Below, in pieces: positions 19,020 to 29,279 of a stretch of 64,000 nucleotides of DNA; position 1 is the first letter of the stretch, and every line of letters begins with the position of its first letter. The notes under the pieces were generated by a model. The model was given only the letters and a program-made list of their open reading frames with translations, searched no databases and had not been told where the DNA came from. The stretch covers positions 62,001-126,000 of the forward strand of contig CAJXQR010000003.1 in NCBI GenBank assembly GCA_913058345.1. Direction: 5' to 3'. This DNA comes from an uncultured Gammaproteobacteria bacterium. GTDB lineage: Bacteria > Pseudomonadota > Gammaproteobacteria > Pseudomonadales > Porticoccaceae. Both the position numbers and the translations under genes were made by a program.

Positions 19020-20270
19020 GTGCAAGACACAACAGACCAATACGATGTCATTATCATAGGCGGTGGCGCTGCCGGTTTGCTGTGTGCGGCAACGGCCGCC
19101 GCACGGGGCCGCCGCGTATTGGTGTTGGAGAAAGCCAATAAAGTCGGCAAGAAAATATTGATGTCGGGCGGTGGGCGCTGCAATTTTACGAATTACAGTA
19201 TTGAGCCCGAGAACTATATTTCTAACAACACTCACTTTTGTAAATCGGCATTAAGCCGTTATACCCAGTGGGATTTTATTGCGTTAGTCGAGCGTTATGG
19301 CATTGCCTTTGAAGAGCGTCGGCATGGCCAGTTATTTTGTCAGGACTCGGCAAAAGATATTTTGGCAATGTTGCTGAGTGAGTGTGAGCAAGCGGGCGTT
19401 GAGATTCAAACGCGCCGTTCAGTCTCAGCTATTCAGGTTTTAAATAGAGAAATTACCGTTGCATCAACCGCTGCAGCAACAGAGAGAGGCTTTAATTATC
19501 AGCTGGTTATCGAGGGGCAAAGCGACAGTTTGTACTGCCAGTCACTCGTTGTGGCCAGTGGGGCGCTGTCGATTCCAACCCTGGGTGGCAGCGGCATCGG
19601 CTATGACATCGCCCGGCAGTTCGACCTTCCCGTCACCGAGTGCCGCGCCGGTTTAGTACCCTTGATGTTTAGCGATTTTATGAAGCCGATTTGTGAACGG
19701 CTTTCTGGACTGGCCCTGGAGGTGGAGGTACGTTGTCGAGAGCAGGTTTTTACGGAGAGCCTATTGTTCACTCACCGGGGACTTAGCGGCCCTGTGATAT
19801 TGCAAATTTCTAATTATTGGCAACCCGGCGATGCCATCAATATCAATCTGCTGCCTGAGCTTGATGCCTCTCAGTGGTTGTTGGCTGCGAAGCAGAGGCA
19901 GGGCAAGAGCCGCTTGAGTACACTGCTTAATAAGCATTTGGCGAAAGCCTTAGTGAATGAACTACAGGCCCTGTGGTGGCCGCAGCTGGCCACTAGTCCG
20001 CTGGCAGAATTTAGTGATAAGTACTTAAAGAGCATCGGCCAACAGTTTAATAGCTGGTGTTTGAAACCCTCTGCCAGCGAGGGTTATCGCACGGCGGAGG
20101 TCACATTGGGTGGCGTGGATACCCAGAGTATTCGCTCCAAAACGATGGAGGCGAAAGAACAACCTGGCCTTTACTTTATTGGTGAGGTGCTGGATGTGAG
20201 TGGTCATCTCGGGGGCTATAACTTTCAGTGGGCCTGGTCCTCCGGTTATAGCGCGGGATTATGTGTTTAA
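19020..20270 (+). CDS. HI0933/YhiN-family FAD oxidoreductase
   Basis: A 416-residue flavoprotein. The dinucleotide-binding motif IIIGGGAAGLLCA is at about residues 11-23, with MSGGGRCNFTN (about 51-61) and the C-terminal GEVLDVSGHLGGYNFQWA block typical of the HI0933 family. The start is a GTG. The biological reaction of this family is still unclear. Confidence 0.9.
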   Translation: MQDTTDQYDVIIIGGGAAGLLCAATAAARGRRVLVLEKANKVGKKILMSGGGRCNFTNYSIEPENYISNNTHFCKSALSRYTQWDFIALVERYGIAFEERRHGQLFCQDSAKDILAMLLSECEQAGVEIQTRRSVSAIQVLNREITVASTAAATERGFNYQLVIEGQSDSLYCQSLVVASGALSIPTLGGSGIGYDIARQFDLPVTECRAGLVPLMFSDFMKPICERLSGLALEVEVRCREQVFTESLLFTHRGLSGPVILQISNYWQPGDAININLLPELDASQWLLAAKQRQGKSRLSTLLNKHLAKALVNELQALWWPQLATSPLAEFSDKYLKSIGQQFNSWCLKPSASEGYRTAEVTLGGVDTQSIRSKTMEAKEQPGLYFIGEVLDVSGHLGGYNFQWAWSSGYSAGLCV

Positions 20271-20332
20271 TCGGGTGCTAAAATGACGCGTTTGCGTGTT
20301 GATCTAACGCTATTTCACGATCGTTTTATTCA

Positions 20333-21112
20333 ATGGATGAGAGCCGGGGCAGTCCAGTTATGCAGCTGAAGGAAAATACGGGAAGAGTCGCCCTAATAAC
20401 GGGTTCCACCTCGGGCATAGGATTGGCAATTGCTAGACAATTGGCGAAAGATGGATTTAGCATTGTATTTCACTCTAAATCCTCTGTTGAGGCCGGGCAA
20501 CAATTGGCAGGAGATCACCCCGGCTCAAGGTATGTACAAGCCGATTTAGAGAAGCAAGAAGACATCAAGTGCTTAGTGACGGAGGTGCTTTCTCAGTACG
20601 GTCGTTTAGATGTGTTAGTGAATAACGCGGGCATTAATGCCGTGATTCCCCATGATGCTCTAAAAGAGGCCAATGCAGACATTTGGCGACAACTCTATGA
20701 AGTGAACGTTATTGCACCATGGACACTGATTGCCGAGGCCGAAAGGGCTTTAGCTGAAGCGTCGAGCCCTCAACAGACGAGTTGTGTTGTCAATATTAGT
20801 TCCCATGCTGGGGTTCGTCCCAAGGGCGCATCCATTCCTTATGCAGCCAGTAAGGCGGCTTTAAACCATATGACTAAGTTACTGGCGAAGAGTCTTGCGC
20901 CCGCTATTCGCGTCAATGCTATTGCCCCAGGCTTGGTGGCAACGCCGATGACGGCGAGCTGGAGCGATGCGCACACACTTTGGCGAGAATGTTCGCCAAT
21001 GGGCAGGGGTGCACAGCCCGAAGAAATTGCAGAGCTCGCCGCTTTACTGGTGTCGAGCACGTATATTACCGGTGAAATTGTCATAGCCGATGGAGGCCTC
21101 AACCTAACCTGA
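20333..21112 (+). CDS. Short-chain dehydrogenase/reductase
   Basis: A 259-residue SDR similar to FabG. The cofactor motif TGSTSGIG (about 23-30), NNAG, catalytic Ser in VVNISSHAG and YAASK with catalytic Tyr and Lys are all present. The second ATG at 20360 gives a more typical N-terminus (MQLKENTGRVALITG), so it may be the real start. The substrate is unknown. It sits between two flavoprotein genes. Confidence 0.88.
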   Translation: MDESRGSPVMQLKENTGRVALITGSTSGIGLAIARQLAKDGFSIVFHSKSSVEAGQQLAGDHPGSRYVQADLEKQEDIKCLVTEVLSQYGRLDVLVNNAGINAVIPHDALKEANADIWRQLYEVNVIAPWTLIAEAERALAEASSPQQTSCVVNISSHAGVRPKGASIPYAASKAALNHMTKLLAKSLAPAIRVNAIAPGLVATPMTASWSDAHTLWRECSPMGRGAQPEEIAELAALLVSSTYITGEIVIADGGLNLT

Positions 21113-21182
21113 GCCTCAAGACGACTCGCCAGAGCGAGTCAGTAACGAATTTATTTATTCACCAATTGTTGCACCGATAATT

Positions 21183-22838
21183 ATGCTACGACTCTCAGAC
21201 ATCAAATTGCCCCTTGACCATAGTGAGGCTGACTTATATTTAGCCGCTGCCAATCACTTGGGGCTTGTCGAGCAAGACTTACTTGCATTGACTGTGATTA
21301 AACGCAGCTATGATGCTCGCAAAAAAAATAATATCTTACTGATTTATCAACTTGATGTTGAACTCGGCGAAGTGACTGAGAAAGAAGTACTGCAAACATT
21401 TTCGTCCCAGTCCTCGGTGCGCAAAGCACCCGATACACGTTACCAGTTTGTTACCCAGGCTCAAGCTGATTTCCCCCTACCGAGTCAACAGCGGCCGATT
21501 ATTATTGGTTTTGGCCCCTGCGGTCTTCTGGCGGCTTTGCTCTTAGCTCAGATGGGTTTAAAACCGATTGTGCTGGAACGGGGTGAAGAGGTACGCCAAC
21601 GCACGAAAGATACCTGGGACCTGTGGCGTAAGGGTCAGTTGAACACCGAGTCAAACGTGCAATTCGGAGAAGGCGGCGCGGGGACCTTTTCTGACGGCAA
21701 GCTCTATAGCCAGGTCAAAGACAAGCGCCATCTTGGCCGCAAAGTGTTAGAAGAATTTGTTAAAGCGGGTGCGCCGCAGGAAATCCTCTTCCTCAGTAAG
21801 CCTCATATTGGCACCTTTAAACTGGTAAAGATGGTGGAAACCATGCGCGGTGAAATACTTCGCCTCGGTGGAGAGATTCGTTTTGGTGCCAAAGTTGAAA
21901 CACTTCATCGTCAGCCCGGTGGTGTTGATGGTGAGAAAGGCGGCACTGGGCACGGACATGTCACAGCGGTGACCTTGAATAATGGTGAGACCCTGCACAG
22001 CCGGCACGTTGTGCTCGCCCCAGGTCACAGTGCGAGAGACAGTTTTGAAATGCTGCTGGCACAGGGCGTTTACATTGAAGCCAAACCCTTTTCCATCGGC
22101 TTTCGTATTGAGCACCCACAATCAGTGATCGATCAAGCGCGCTTTGGCGAACAGGCGGGCCATCCCATTCTCGGTGCCGCGGATTACAAACTGGTACATC
22201 ACTGCGCCAATGGCCGTAGTGTTTACAGTTTTTGCATGTGTCCCGGGGGCACTGTAGTGGCGGCGACCTCTGAAGAGGGGCGGGTGGTGACGAATGGCAT
22301 GTCGCAATATTCGCGCAACGAGCGCAATGCCAATGCCGCGATAGTGGTCGGTATTACACCTGAGCAGGATTATCCGGGAGATGTACTGGCCGGCATTGAT
22401 TTACAGCGCGACCTCGAAAGTCTGGCCTATCGACTGGGGGGTGAAAATTACTGCGCACCGGCACAATTGGTCGGTGATTTTTTACAACATAAAGCATCGA
22501 CGCAATTGGGCAGTGTGCAGCCTTCCTATCAGCCCGGGGTGAGCCTTGGTGATTTATCGCAAGCCCTGCCAGACTTTGCCGTGGCGGCCATACGCGAGGC
22601 AATTCCGGCCTTTGATAAAAAAATTAAAGGGTTTGCCATGGCTGATGCCTTATTAACCGGTGTTGAAACACGCACTTCGTCGCCGATCTGTATTCGTCGT
22701 GGTAAAGATTTTCAAAGTATTAACACTACGGGTTTATATCCGGCGGGCGAGGGTGCCGGATATGCGGGGGGTATATTATCGGCTGCTATTGATGGTATCA
22801 AAGTCGCGGAGGCTCTGGCTCTCGACCTGCTTAAATAA
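21183..22838 (+). CDS. FAD-dependent oxidoreductase of the COG2509 type
   Basis: A 551-residue flavoprotein with an N-terminal domain of about 95 residues before the nucleotide-binding motif IIIGFGPCGLLAALLLA. The C-terminal GLYPAGEGAGYAGGI block places the FAD. This matches the large uncharacterised dehydrogenases common in bacteria. No ribosome site is visible before the ATG. No function can be assigned. Confidence 0.87.
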   Translation: MLRLSDIKLPLDHSEADLYLAAANHLGLVEQDLLALTVIKRSYDARKKNNILLIYQLDVELGEVTEKEVLQTFSSQSSVRKAPDTRYQFVTQAQADFPLPSQQRPIIIGFGPCGLLAALLLAQMGLKPIVLERGEEVRQRTKDTWDLWRKGQLNTESNVQFGEGGAGTFSDGKLYSQVKDKRHLGRKVLEEFVKAGAPQEILFLSKPHIGTFKLVKMVETMRGEILRLGGEIRFGAKVETLHRQPGGVDGEKGGTGHGHVTAVTLNNGETLHSRHVVLAPGHSARDSFEMLLAQGVYIEAKPFSIGFRIEHPQSVIDQARFGEQAGHPILGAADYKLVHHCANGRSVYSFCMCPGGTVVAATSEEGRVVTNGMSQYSRNERNANAAIVVGITPEQDYPGDVLAGIDLQRDLESLAYRLGGENYCAPAQLVGDFLQHKASTQLGSVQPSYQPGVSLGDLSQALPDFAVAAIREAIPAFDKKIKGFAMADALLTGVETRTSSPICIRRGKDFQSINTTGLYPAGEGAGYAGGILSAAIDGIKVAEALALDLLK

Positions 22839-22864
22839 ATGCTAAGGGTTTTGAAAACTAGCCG

Positions 22865-23140
22865 TTAACTTTCGTGGCCGCTGCGTTCAACTGACCAAAT
22901 GTTGTTGTTTTTATTTTTAGTGTTTGAGCGCTTTGTCCAATCGGTTTTGATATAAAGCGCTTCCACTTTTGCACGCGCCCAGGGCGTTTTTCGTAGAAAT
23001 TTTAAACTAGAGCTAATGCTGGGGTCATTAGTGAAGCATTTAATAGTGATGCGTTGCCCTAATTCTTGCCAGCCGTATTCTTCGACCAGCTTTGAGAGTA
23101 TTTCTTTGAGGGTAATGCCGTGGAGGGGATCTTGATTCAT
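22865..23140 (-). CDS. VF530-family DNA-binding protein
   Basis: A 91-residue protein; residues 1-65 (from MNQDPLHGITLK to WARAKVEALYI) match the small VF530/DUF2132 fold, for which DNA binding has been proposed from structure. The C-terminal 25 residues are Asn/Lys-rich and probably disordered. The start is the ATG at 23140; the frame is open further up into the RRM gene end. It is probably transcribed with the RRM gene 8 bp away. Confidence 0.85.
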   Translation of the reverse strand: MNQDPLHGITLKEILSKLVEEYGWQELGQRITIKCFTNDPSISSSLKFLRKTPWARAKVEALYIKTDWTKRSNTKNKNNNIWSVERSGHES

Positions 23141-23147
23141 GATGTGT

Positions 23148-23414
23148 TCAGAGACTCCCTGGTGTATCGTCCGTTTTTGTTTCTGCTTTTTTAACACGAA
23201 TTTTATTGCCAGCGATTATTTTAGCATTGAGTTGTTTCATCGCCGCTTTACCATTGCCGGGTTTGGGCATTTCAACAAAACCAAAACTTTTGGACTGGCC
23301 GCTTTCATCATCCATCACCAGAGAGCAAGATTGCACGAGTCCGAAGGGCTCGAATAATGCCTTTAGTTCGGCTTCAGTAGTGCTGCGAGGAAGATTGCGG
23401 ACGAGTAATTTCAT
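23148..23414 (-). CDS. RRM-domain RNA-binding protein
   Basis: An 88-residue single RNA-recognition-motif protein. RNP2 is LLVRNLP (residues 3-9) and RNP1 is KSFGFVEM (about 42-49). Bacterial RRM proteins of this size bind single-stranded RNA and are often cold-induced. It is followed by the VF530 gene on the same strand. Confidence 0.9.
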   Translation of the reverse strand: MKLLVRNLPRSTTEAELKALFEPFGLVQSCSLVMDDESGQSKSFGFVEMPKPGNGKAAMKQLNAKIIAGNKIRVKKAETKTDDTPGSL

Positions 23415-23508
23415 GGGGGACCCATAGGAGTTGAGGACTGCTTCTGTGATTGGCTAGTATATCGCGTCAGTCCAACACGCGCAGTGGTGTTAGAGGTTTA
23501 CGGATTGA

Positions 23509-26500
23509 CTAGGCATCTAGTAGACCACGTATTTTATGTAACAAAGTTTGAGCTCGATAGGGTTTGAGCAACAGGTCGTGATGCAGAGTGTCATCAGCCA
23601 GGGCACTTTGTCGATCATCACTGAAACCACTTGCCATCTGGATTTTAATGGTAGGGTATTTTTCGGAGACGATCTGTGCCAACTCGTAGCCATCCATATC
23701 GGGCATGACTACATCACTGAACATGAGATCAACATGATTGCTTTCGAGAAGTGCTAATGCTTCCTTGCAGTTATGGGCGGGGAGAACCTGATAACCCTCT
23801 GCGCTGAGAATCTCTGTGCAGAGGCTGAGCAGCTTTTCCTCATCTTCCACCACGAGGATGGTTTCATTGCCACCCAGGCTCATTGGGGGAGGGAGGCTAT
23901 CCGACGGTTCTTTCGTGCAGTCGGCGTTGTATCTGGGGAAATACAGACGCAGCTGGGTACCGCGCCCTGGCATGGAGGTAACTTCTATCGCTCCCCTACT
24001 GCGTTCGACAAAACTATAGACCTGACTTAAACCCAGGCCTGTACCCTTATCGCCTTTAGTGGTGTAGAAAGGGTCGAAAATTTTCTGCTGGGTGGCATCG
24101 TCCATACCCCTGCCAGTATCGGTAATACTGAGTAGCACATAGTCGCCACTGGGCAGGTTTTTGAGTCGTGCATTAGCCGTGTTGAGTTGGATATTTTGAG
24201 TGTGAAGGGTGATTTGACCATTGCTGTCGATGGCGTGCATGGCGTTAATGCTGATATTAATGATGGCGTCTTCAAGATCGTCGCTGTCGATACAGATGGG
24301 CCAGGCATTTTCTGCCAATTCATAGACCAGTTTAATGCGTGGTGTTAGCGATGTTTCGAGCATATGTCGCTGGTTGCTAATTAAACTATTGATATCAACC
24401 CTGCTTGCACTAACAGCTGTTTGTTGGGAAAAGGATAAGAGTTTACGGGTGAGTTTGGCGCCACGTTCGCCGGCGCGGTGAATCTCATGGGCGTATTGGG
24501 CGAGTTTTTCCTGAGTGGATAGAGCGTTGATTAACAGGTCAGAGTAGCCAGTGACAATCCCCAGCATATTATTGAAATCGTGGGCAATGCCGCCAGTGAG
24601 TTTGCCGAGGCTGTCCATTTTTTGACTACGCCGTAGTTGTTCTTCCTGCCGTTTTAATGCGCTTAAATCACGAAAACTAATAATGAAACGTCGCTTTTCG
24701 TCGCTGTCTTTCGAGAGTTCGCCCACCGCCAGTAAGGTTGGAAATTCACTGCCGTTTTTACAAATAACACGAATTTCCTGGGTCGTGTCTATTTCCTGTA
24801 AATCCCCTGTGCTCAAGTATCTTTTCCAGTTGTGTTTTATTGTCTCGAGTGCTTTTTCATCGACTAATAAGAATACCGATTGACCTGCAATTTCTTCAGC
24901 GCTGTAGCCAAGTAAGTTTTCAGCCGCTCTGTTGAAGCTCAATATGGTGCCATTTTCATCGCTGACAATGACGCCTTCAACCATGGAATCGAGAATTTCA
25001 CGCTGTGTTTTCTCACTGTCGCGTAGGTTTTTTTGAGCCGCTAGCTCATCGGTAACATCACGAATAATAGCCCCAGCACCGAAGGTGTGGCCAGACTCGT
25101 CTATAAAAGGCACATTATGGCTTTGGGCATAGAAAGTGTGGCCATCTTTGTGTTGGAACTCACTGATAAAGGTTTCACCGGTTTTTGTATCGTTCAGACT
25201 TTTGATGGCGCGGGTGATATTTTCCCTGGAAAGAGTGTCGGGGAGGATGAACTCCAGATTTTCGTTGATGACTTGTTCATACGAATAACCAAACATTTTT
25301 TCGGCTGCAATATTCCAGCCCACCACGCGTTGTTTATTGTCGATTTCAATGGCCGCGAGAGGAGCCTGGTCGCGATAACGTTTGAGCTGTCGCTCGGACG
25401 CACGTAAATTATTTTCAATTGTTTTCCTCTTGGTGATATCGCGTGCTTCGCCTAAAATTTGTACCACTTGCCCCTGGTCGTTGGTGACCGGGTGAAAGCT
25501 CAATGTTATCCACAATTTCTTGCCACTGGTCGACATCACTTCAATATCTGAAAGCGTGTTGCTACCGGCAGCAGCTCGTCGCATTTCGCGGCGGACGTGC
25601 GCTTTGCTTTTTTCTGAATAGTTAAAAAAGGGCGTATCCCACAGTTTCTTGCCGATAGTCTCTTCTTGTGTATAGCCAGTGATCAGCAGTGGCGTATTGT
25701 TTAAAAAAGTGGTGGTGCCTTCAGGGGAATAAAGACCGACCATGGTTTGCATATCGTCGAATAAGCTCTGTAGTTGCTTCTGTATCGATGCAGCTTGTTC
25801 GCGTAAGCGATATTGTTCACTAATGTCCCTGAATACCAGAATGGCGCCCAGTATTTTGTCATCATTATCGCGAATGGGTGCCGCCGAACTGGACACCTGG
25901 TATTCACTGCCATCACGTGCACGTAGAGTCGTGTGATTGCTTAGTTGCACAGTGTTGCCGGTGGCGATGAGTTGATCGATGGGGCTACCCGGCGGCTCAT
26001 TGGTGGTGGCATTAAAAATCGGGAAAATACGTTCCAGCGTCTGGTTTTTTGCCTCTGTAAATGTCCAACCAGTCAGTTGTTCTGCGACGGGGTTCATGCG
26101 AGTCACATGGCCCTGGGCATCGGTTGCAATTACCGCATCGCCAATACTATCGAGGGTAATGGCAAGGTTTCGTTCCCTTTCCTGAAGCTCAAGCAGTGCT
26201 TGTTCGCGTTCTTCTTCAACTTGTCTGCGGCTGCTGGGGTTGTTGGCCTCCGCAACTAACTGAACCACCTTACCCCTATCATCAAATACAGGGTGGATAT
26301 TTAATTCCAGCCAAATGAGTCCCTCAGTGGTGATGCTTTGAATGTCATTACGCACCGATTGGCCAGCGGCGGCAGCGGCAATATTCTCATGCAGCGTTCG
26401 TTGCACTTCGTTGTTACCGTTAAACCAGGCGCAGTCCCATAAGGGACGGCCGACAACATCATCCCGATGCATAGCATTAGCGAGTAGTGGCGTGTTGTTA

Positions 26501-26985
26501 ACCAGGGTGACCCGACCGCTTATATCGAGGATGGCGACCATGGTTTTCATACCATCAAACAATGCTTGCAAGCGATGCCGTGCCGTTTGAGTTTCTTCAA
26601 AGAGCTGTTTTTTCTCAGTAATATCGTGCCCTTCAACGGCTAAGTTGACGACTTCCCCCGCTTCGATGACAGGTTGCAGGGTGAAATTCACCCACACGGG
26701 TGTTTCAATGAGAGACATTTGAAACTCACAGTTGATGGTTTCTCCCGCGGCTGCACGGGCTACTGCATTTTGTATAAGAGTCTGTGTTTCAGGGTTGCGC
26801 TCAAACCAGGGACAATTCCAAAAATATTTACCGTATACGTCCTCAGACTTTAAGTTAGCCAAGACCAAGGGTCTTCTATTGCAGTAGCTGAGACTACCGT
26901 CAGTGCTGAGGATGCCGATAAAAGTCTGCACAGTATCTAACAGGGCTTGTAGTGTTTTATCGGCGATTGTTGTTGTATCTGGCAT
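23509..26985 (-). CDS. Six-PAS hybrid sensor histidine kinase
   Basis: A 1158-residue cytoplasmic hybrid kinase with no membrane segment. About six PAS domains span residues 5-780. PAS 1, 2 and 4 are recent paralogues sharing the pattern YG/GRPLWDCAWF-like and AAAG. HisKA follows with the phospho-His in GGIAHDFNNMLG (about 805), then HATPase (TGRGMD, GTGLGLS) and a C-terminal receiver (about 1037-1155) with the acceptor Asp in LMFSDVVMPDMDG. The HDFNN-type kinase and terminal receiver suggest an internal or external phosphorelay. No partner regulator is adjacent. Confidence 0.92.
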   Translation of the reverse strand: MPDTTTIADKTLQALLDTVQTFIGILSTDGSLSYCNRRPLVLANLKSEDVYGKYFWNCPWFERNPETQTLIQNAVARAAAGETINCEFQMSLIETPVWVNFTLQPVIEAGEVVNLAVEGHDITEKKQLFEETQTARHRLQALFDGMKTMVAILDISGRVTLVNNTPLLANAMHRDDVVGRPLWDCAWFNGNNEVQRTLHENIAAAAAGQSVRNDIQSITTEGLIWLELNIHPVFDDRGKVVQLVAEANNPSSRRQVEEEREQALLELQERERNLAITLDSIGDAVIATDAQGHVTRMNPVAEQLTGWTFTEAKNQTLERIFPIFNATTNEPPGSPIDQLIATGNTVQLSNHTTLRARDGSEYQVSSSAAPIRDNDDKILGAILVFRDISEQYRLREQAASIQKQLQSLFDDMQTMVGLYSPEGTTTFLNNTPLLITGYTQEETIGKKLWDTPFFNYSEKSKAHVRREMRRAAAGSNTLSDIEVMSTSGKKLWITLSFHPVTNDQGQVVQILGEARDITKRKTIENNLRASERQLKRYRDQAPLAAIEIDNKQRVVGWNIAAEKMFGYSYEQVINENLEFILPDTLSRENITRAIKSLNDTKTGETFISEFQHKDGHTFYAQSHNVPFIDESGHTFGAGAIIRDVTDELAAQKNLRDSEKTQREILDSMVEGVIVSDENGTILSFNRAAENLLGYSAEEIAGQSVFLLVDEKALETIKHNWKRYLSTGDLQEIDTTQEIRVICKNGSEFPTLLAVGELSKDSDEKRRFIISFRDLSALKRQEEQLRRSQKMDSLGKLTGGIAHDFNNMLGIVTGYSDLLINALSTQEKLAQYAHEIHRAGERGAKLTRKLLSFSQQTAVSASRVDINSLISNQRHMLETSLTPRIKLVYELAENAWPICIDSDDLEDAIINISINAMHAIDSNGQITLHTQNIQLNTANARLKNLPSGDYVLLSITDTGRGMDDATQQKIFDPFYTTKGDKGTGLGLSQVYSFVERSRGAIEVTSMPGRGTQLRLYFPRYNADCTKEPSDSLPPPMSLGGNETILVVEDEEKLLSLCTEILSAEGYQVLPAHNCKEALALLESNHVDLMFSDVVMPDMDGYELAQIVSEKYPTIKIQMASGFSDDRQSALADDTLHHDLLLKPYRAQTLLHKIRGLLDA

Positions 26986-27147
26986 AGGTGTTTGGGTTCT
27001 TTAAAGATCATATGGTTGAGAAACAGGCTTCGATTTACACCGTGGTGAGATGTATTTCATTGCCTGTTCGCTAATTTGATACTAGCTTTATTATGGATGA
27101 GACGCTACATAGAGGGCTTTCAAACTGGAATTGTTCCCGCGCTACTT

Positions 27148-27906
27148 CTAGGGACTGAGTAAGCTGAGACCGCCCTCATAGAGCAGTTTGAGGCCAATAA
27201 GCATGAGAAAGAAATAGCAAATGCGATAGACTAATTCTTCACTGATTTTGTGCAGTAAAAAATATCCCAGTCGAACCCCGATGGGCGCCACGGGAATTAA
27301 TACTGCAGAGGTGAACAGGTTGGTGCCGTCAAACTGGCCGAGCCAGGTGTAAGGGATGAGTTTGACGGTATTCACGACCGCAAAAAAGAGGGCAAAGGTG
27401 CCCATCAGTACAATTTTGTCCAAACGTTGAGGTAACAGGTAGATATTCATGGGGGGGCCGCCAGCGTGAATGCCAAAACTGGTGAATCCAGCAATGGCGC
27501 CCCAAAAGCTACCGGCGATTAAGCTTGCTTCCGTCTTCGCTTTGAGCCCCGATCGCAGCCAGTAATTAAGACAGAACGTAACGCAAATAAAACCAATTAA
27601 CAGACGTATAGCCGCCTCTGATAAATAATGGAAGGTAAAAGTGCCAGCGACAATGCCGAGCATAGCTCCGGGCAGTGTACGGATAAGATTTTCTCGACTC
27701 CACTGCCCTCTAAAGCTCCAGATGGCCGCGCCATCCATAACAACTAACAAGGGTAATAAAATAGCGGCAGCCTGTACCGGCGGCACGGCCAGTGACATCA
27801 GTGGCACGGAAATCATCGCAATGCCACCGCCGAAACCGCCTTTAGCCATGGCGAAAACGAGCACAGCTGGAATGGCACAAAGGTAAAAGAAGGGGTCGGT
27901 GATCAT
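27148..27906 (-). CDS. TSUP-family (TauE/SafE) membrane transporter
   Basis: A 252-residue polytopic membrane protein with about eight hydrophobic segments. The glycine-rich start AKGGFGGGIAMISVPLMSL and the second-half repeat FTSFGIHAGGPPMNIYLLP are typical of the sulfite/sulfonate exporter TSUP family. The substrate is probably a sulfur anion or organic acid but cannot be assigned from sequence. It is monocistronic. Confidence 0.88.
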   Translation of the reverse strand: MITDPFFYLCAIPAVLVFAMAKGGFGGGIAMISVPLMSLAVPPVQAAAILLPLLVVMDGAAIWSFRGQWSRENLIRTLPGAMLGIVAGTFTFHYLSEAAIRLLIGFICVTFCLNYWLRSGLKAKTEASLIAGSFWGAIAGFTSFGIHAGGPPMNIYLLPQRLDKIVLMGTFALFFAVVNTVKLIPYTWLGQFDGTNLFTSAVLIPVAPIGVRLGYFLLHKISEELVYRICYFFLMLIGLKLLYEGGLSLLSP

Positions 27907-28245
27907 CGCTTACCGCTAAAGACACAGTGGAAAAGGGGCGCTATTCTAGCGGGCAGTCCGGCAAATATCGACGATAGTGGAAGGCATTTTTACTGTAGTT
28001 GCTTATGTAGCTGTACTTGCTCATACACCAGACCTTACTGGCAAAGAAGGCCGACTTCAAGCGGGTGAGGCCTAATGATAGTATGCTCACTGCAGGAAAC
28101 GAAACAAGCGATTGGGCAAAGCATTTAATTGCCAAAAGTAGCCATGCCCATGCCCATTCAGTCAAAGTTGCGGTCTAGCTGTTATCTTGGCGCACTGAGC
28201 TAAAGCTTGATAAACGTTGGATTGAAATAATTTACCAAGAGATAC
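27907..28245. other. Gap between TSUP and HemD-like genes
   Basis: This 339-bp gap separates divergent genes. A leftward frame at 27941-28165 is open for 74 codons and starts hydrophobic, but it has no recognisable homology or ribosome site and may be spurious. The rest presumably holds the two promoters; I see no strong consensus. Confidence 0.3.
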
Positions 28246-29079
28246 GTGTCACCAATGACTGAACCTGAAGCGACCTTACGTCATAGAACAATTGCCATTC
28301 CCGAGTCTCGTCAGCAGGACGTAATGGCCGACTTACTGGCGCGCCGCGGTGCGACCGTACTGCGCTGTCCACTTATTGCGATTAAAGATAGCCCCGATGT
28401 TGATGCCGTAGCGCAATGGATGGCCGCCATGACAGCGGGCAAGTTTGATGACTTTATTATTCTCACCGGTGAAGGTATGCGCCGTCTTGAAGGCTTCGCC
28501 GAGCGTTTGGGTTATCAGCAGGACTGGCATCGAGCTCTGGCAGCGGTGCGTAAAATCGTTCGCGGCCCGAAACCGGTTCGCGAGCTGCGTAAACTTCGCC
28601 TTCACGCTGACTTGGCAGGCACTGCACCGACGACCGATGGCATTATTGAATCTCTGCGTGATACCGATCTGGCGGGGCGGCATATCGCCGTGCAGCTCTA
28701 TGGCAGTGATCCCAACGAAAAGCTGATCAGCTTTTTGCAGAAAAAGGGCGCAACAGTGAGCACAGTAGCACCCTACATTTACGCCTCCGAATCGGATCAA
28801 CAACAGGTAGAGGCATTGATTCACCAACTCGCGGAAGGTGCTATTGATGCAATACTCTTTACCAGTCAGCCACAGTATAAACATCTGGCGAATGTGGCTA
28901 AAAAAACAGGGCTTGAAATGCTGTTAAAGGCCGGTTTAGAGGTCACGATAGTGGGTGCCATTGGCCCGGTGATGGCCGATTACTTAAAAGAAGAAGGAGT
29001 GCGGGTCGACTTTATGCCCGAGAGCAATTTTTTTATGAAACCTTTTGTGACGGCACTGGGCACCTTATTAGCCACTTAA
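28246..29079 (+). CDS. HemD-like uroporphyrinogen-III synthase family protein
   Basis: A 277-residue protein with the two-lobed HemD fold. FDDFIILTGEG (about 65-75) and AIDAILFTSQPQY (about 200-212) are the paired conserved segments, and VGAIGPVMADYL follows. HemD closes the tetrapyrrole ring with inversion of ring D. The gene stands alone, away from any hemC, so it may be a second, specialised copy, for example linked to siroheme or cobalamin. Starts at GTG 28246 or ATG 28255 are both possible. Confidence 0.8.
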   Translation: MSPMTEPEATLRHRTIAIPESRQQDVMADLLARRGATVLRCPLIAIKDSPDVDAVAQWMAAMTAGKFDDFIILTGEGMRRLEGFAERLGYQQDWHRALAAVRKIVRGPKPVRELRKLRLHADLAGTAPTTDGIIESLRDTDLAGRHIAVQLYGSDPNEKLISFLQKKGATVSTVAPYIYASESDQQQVEALIHQLAEGAIDAILFTSQPQYKHLANVAKKTGLEMLLKAGLEVTIVGAIGPVMADYLKEEGVRVDFMPESNFFMKPFVTALGTLLAT

Positions 29080-29279
29080 TAAAAAGAGTGAGGGCTGGAG
29101 TTTATCGAGTCGGTTCTGTAAACCATTGTGTTGTACAAGCCGTTCTTTACAGTCAGTCCTTTACAGACAGAAGCGTCCTGAGCAGAAAATAGTGCAGGCT
29201 ACTGCCGTTTACTCGTTTGACTGTATGTCACTCTACCCGGCATTTAAAATGCTAATGAATTGTGAAAAAAGGATATACC

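Noticed and set aside
27941-28165. 74-codon leftward ORF
   Set aside because: No recognisable homology, no ribosome site and biased residue content; reported only as part of the gap.
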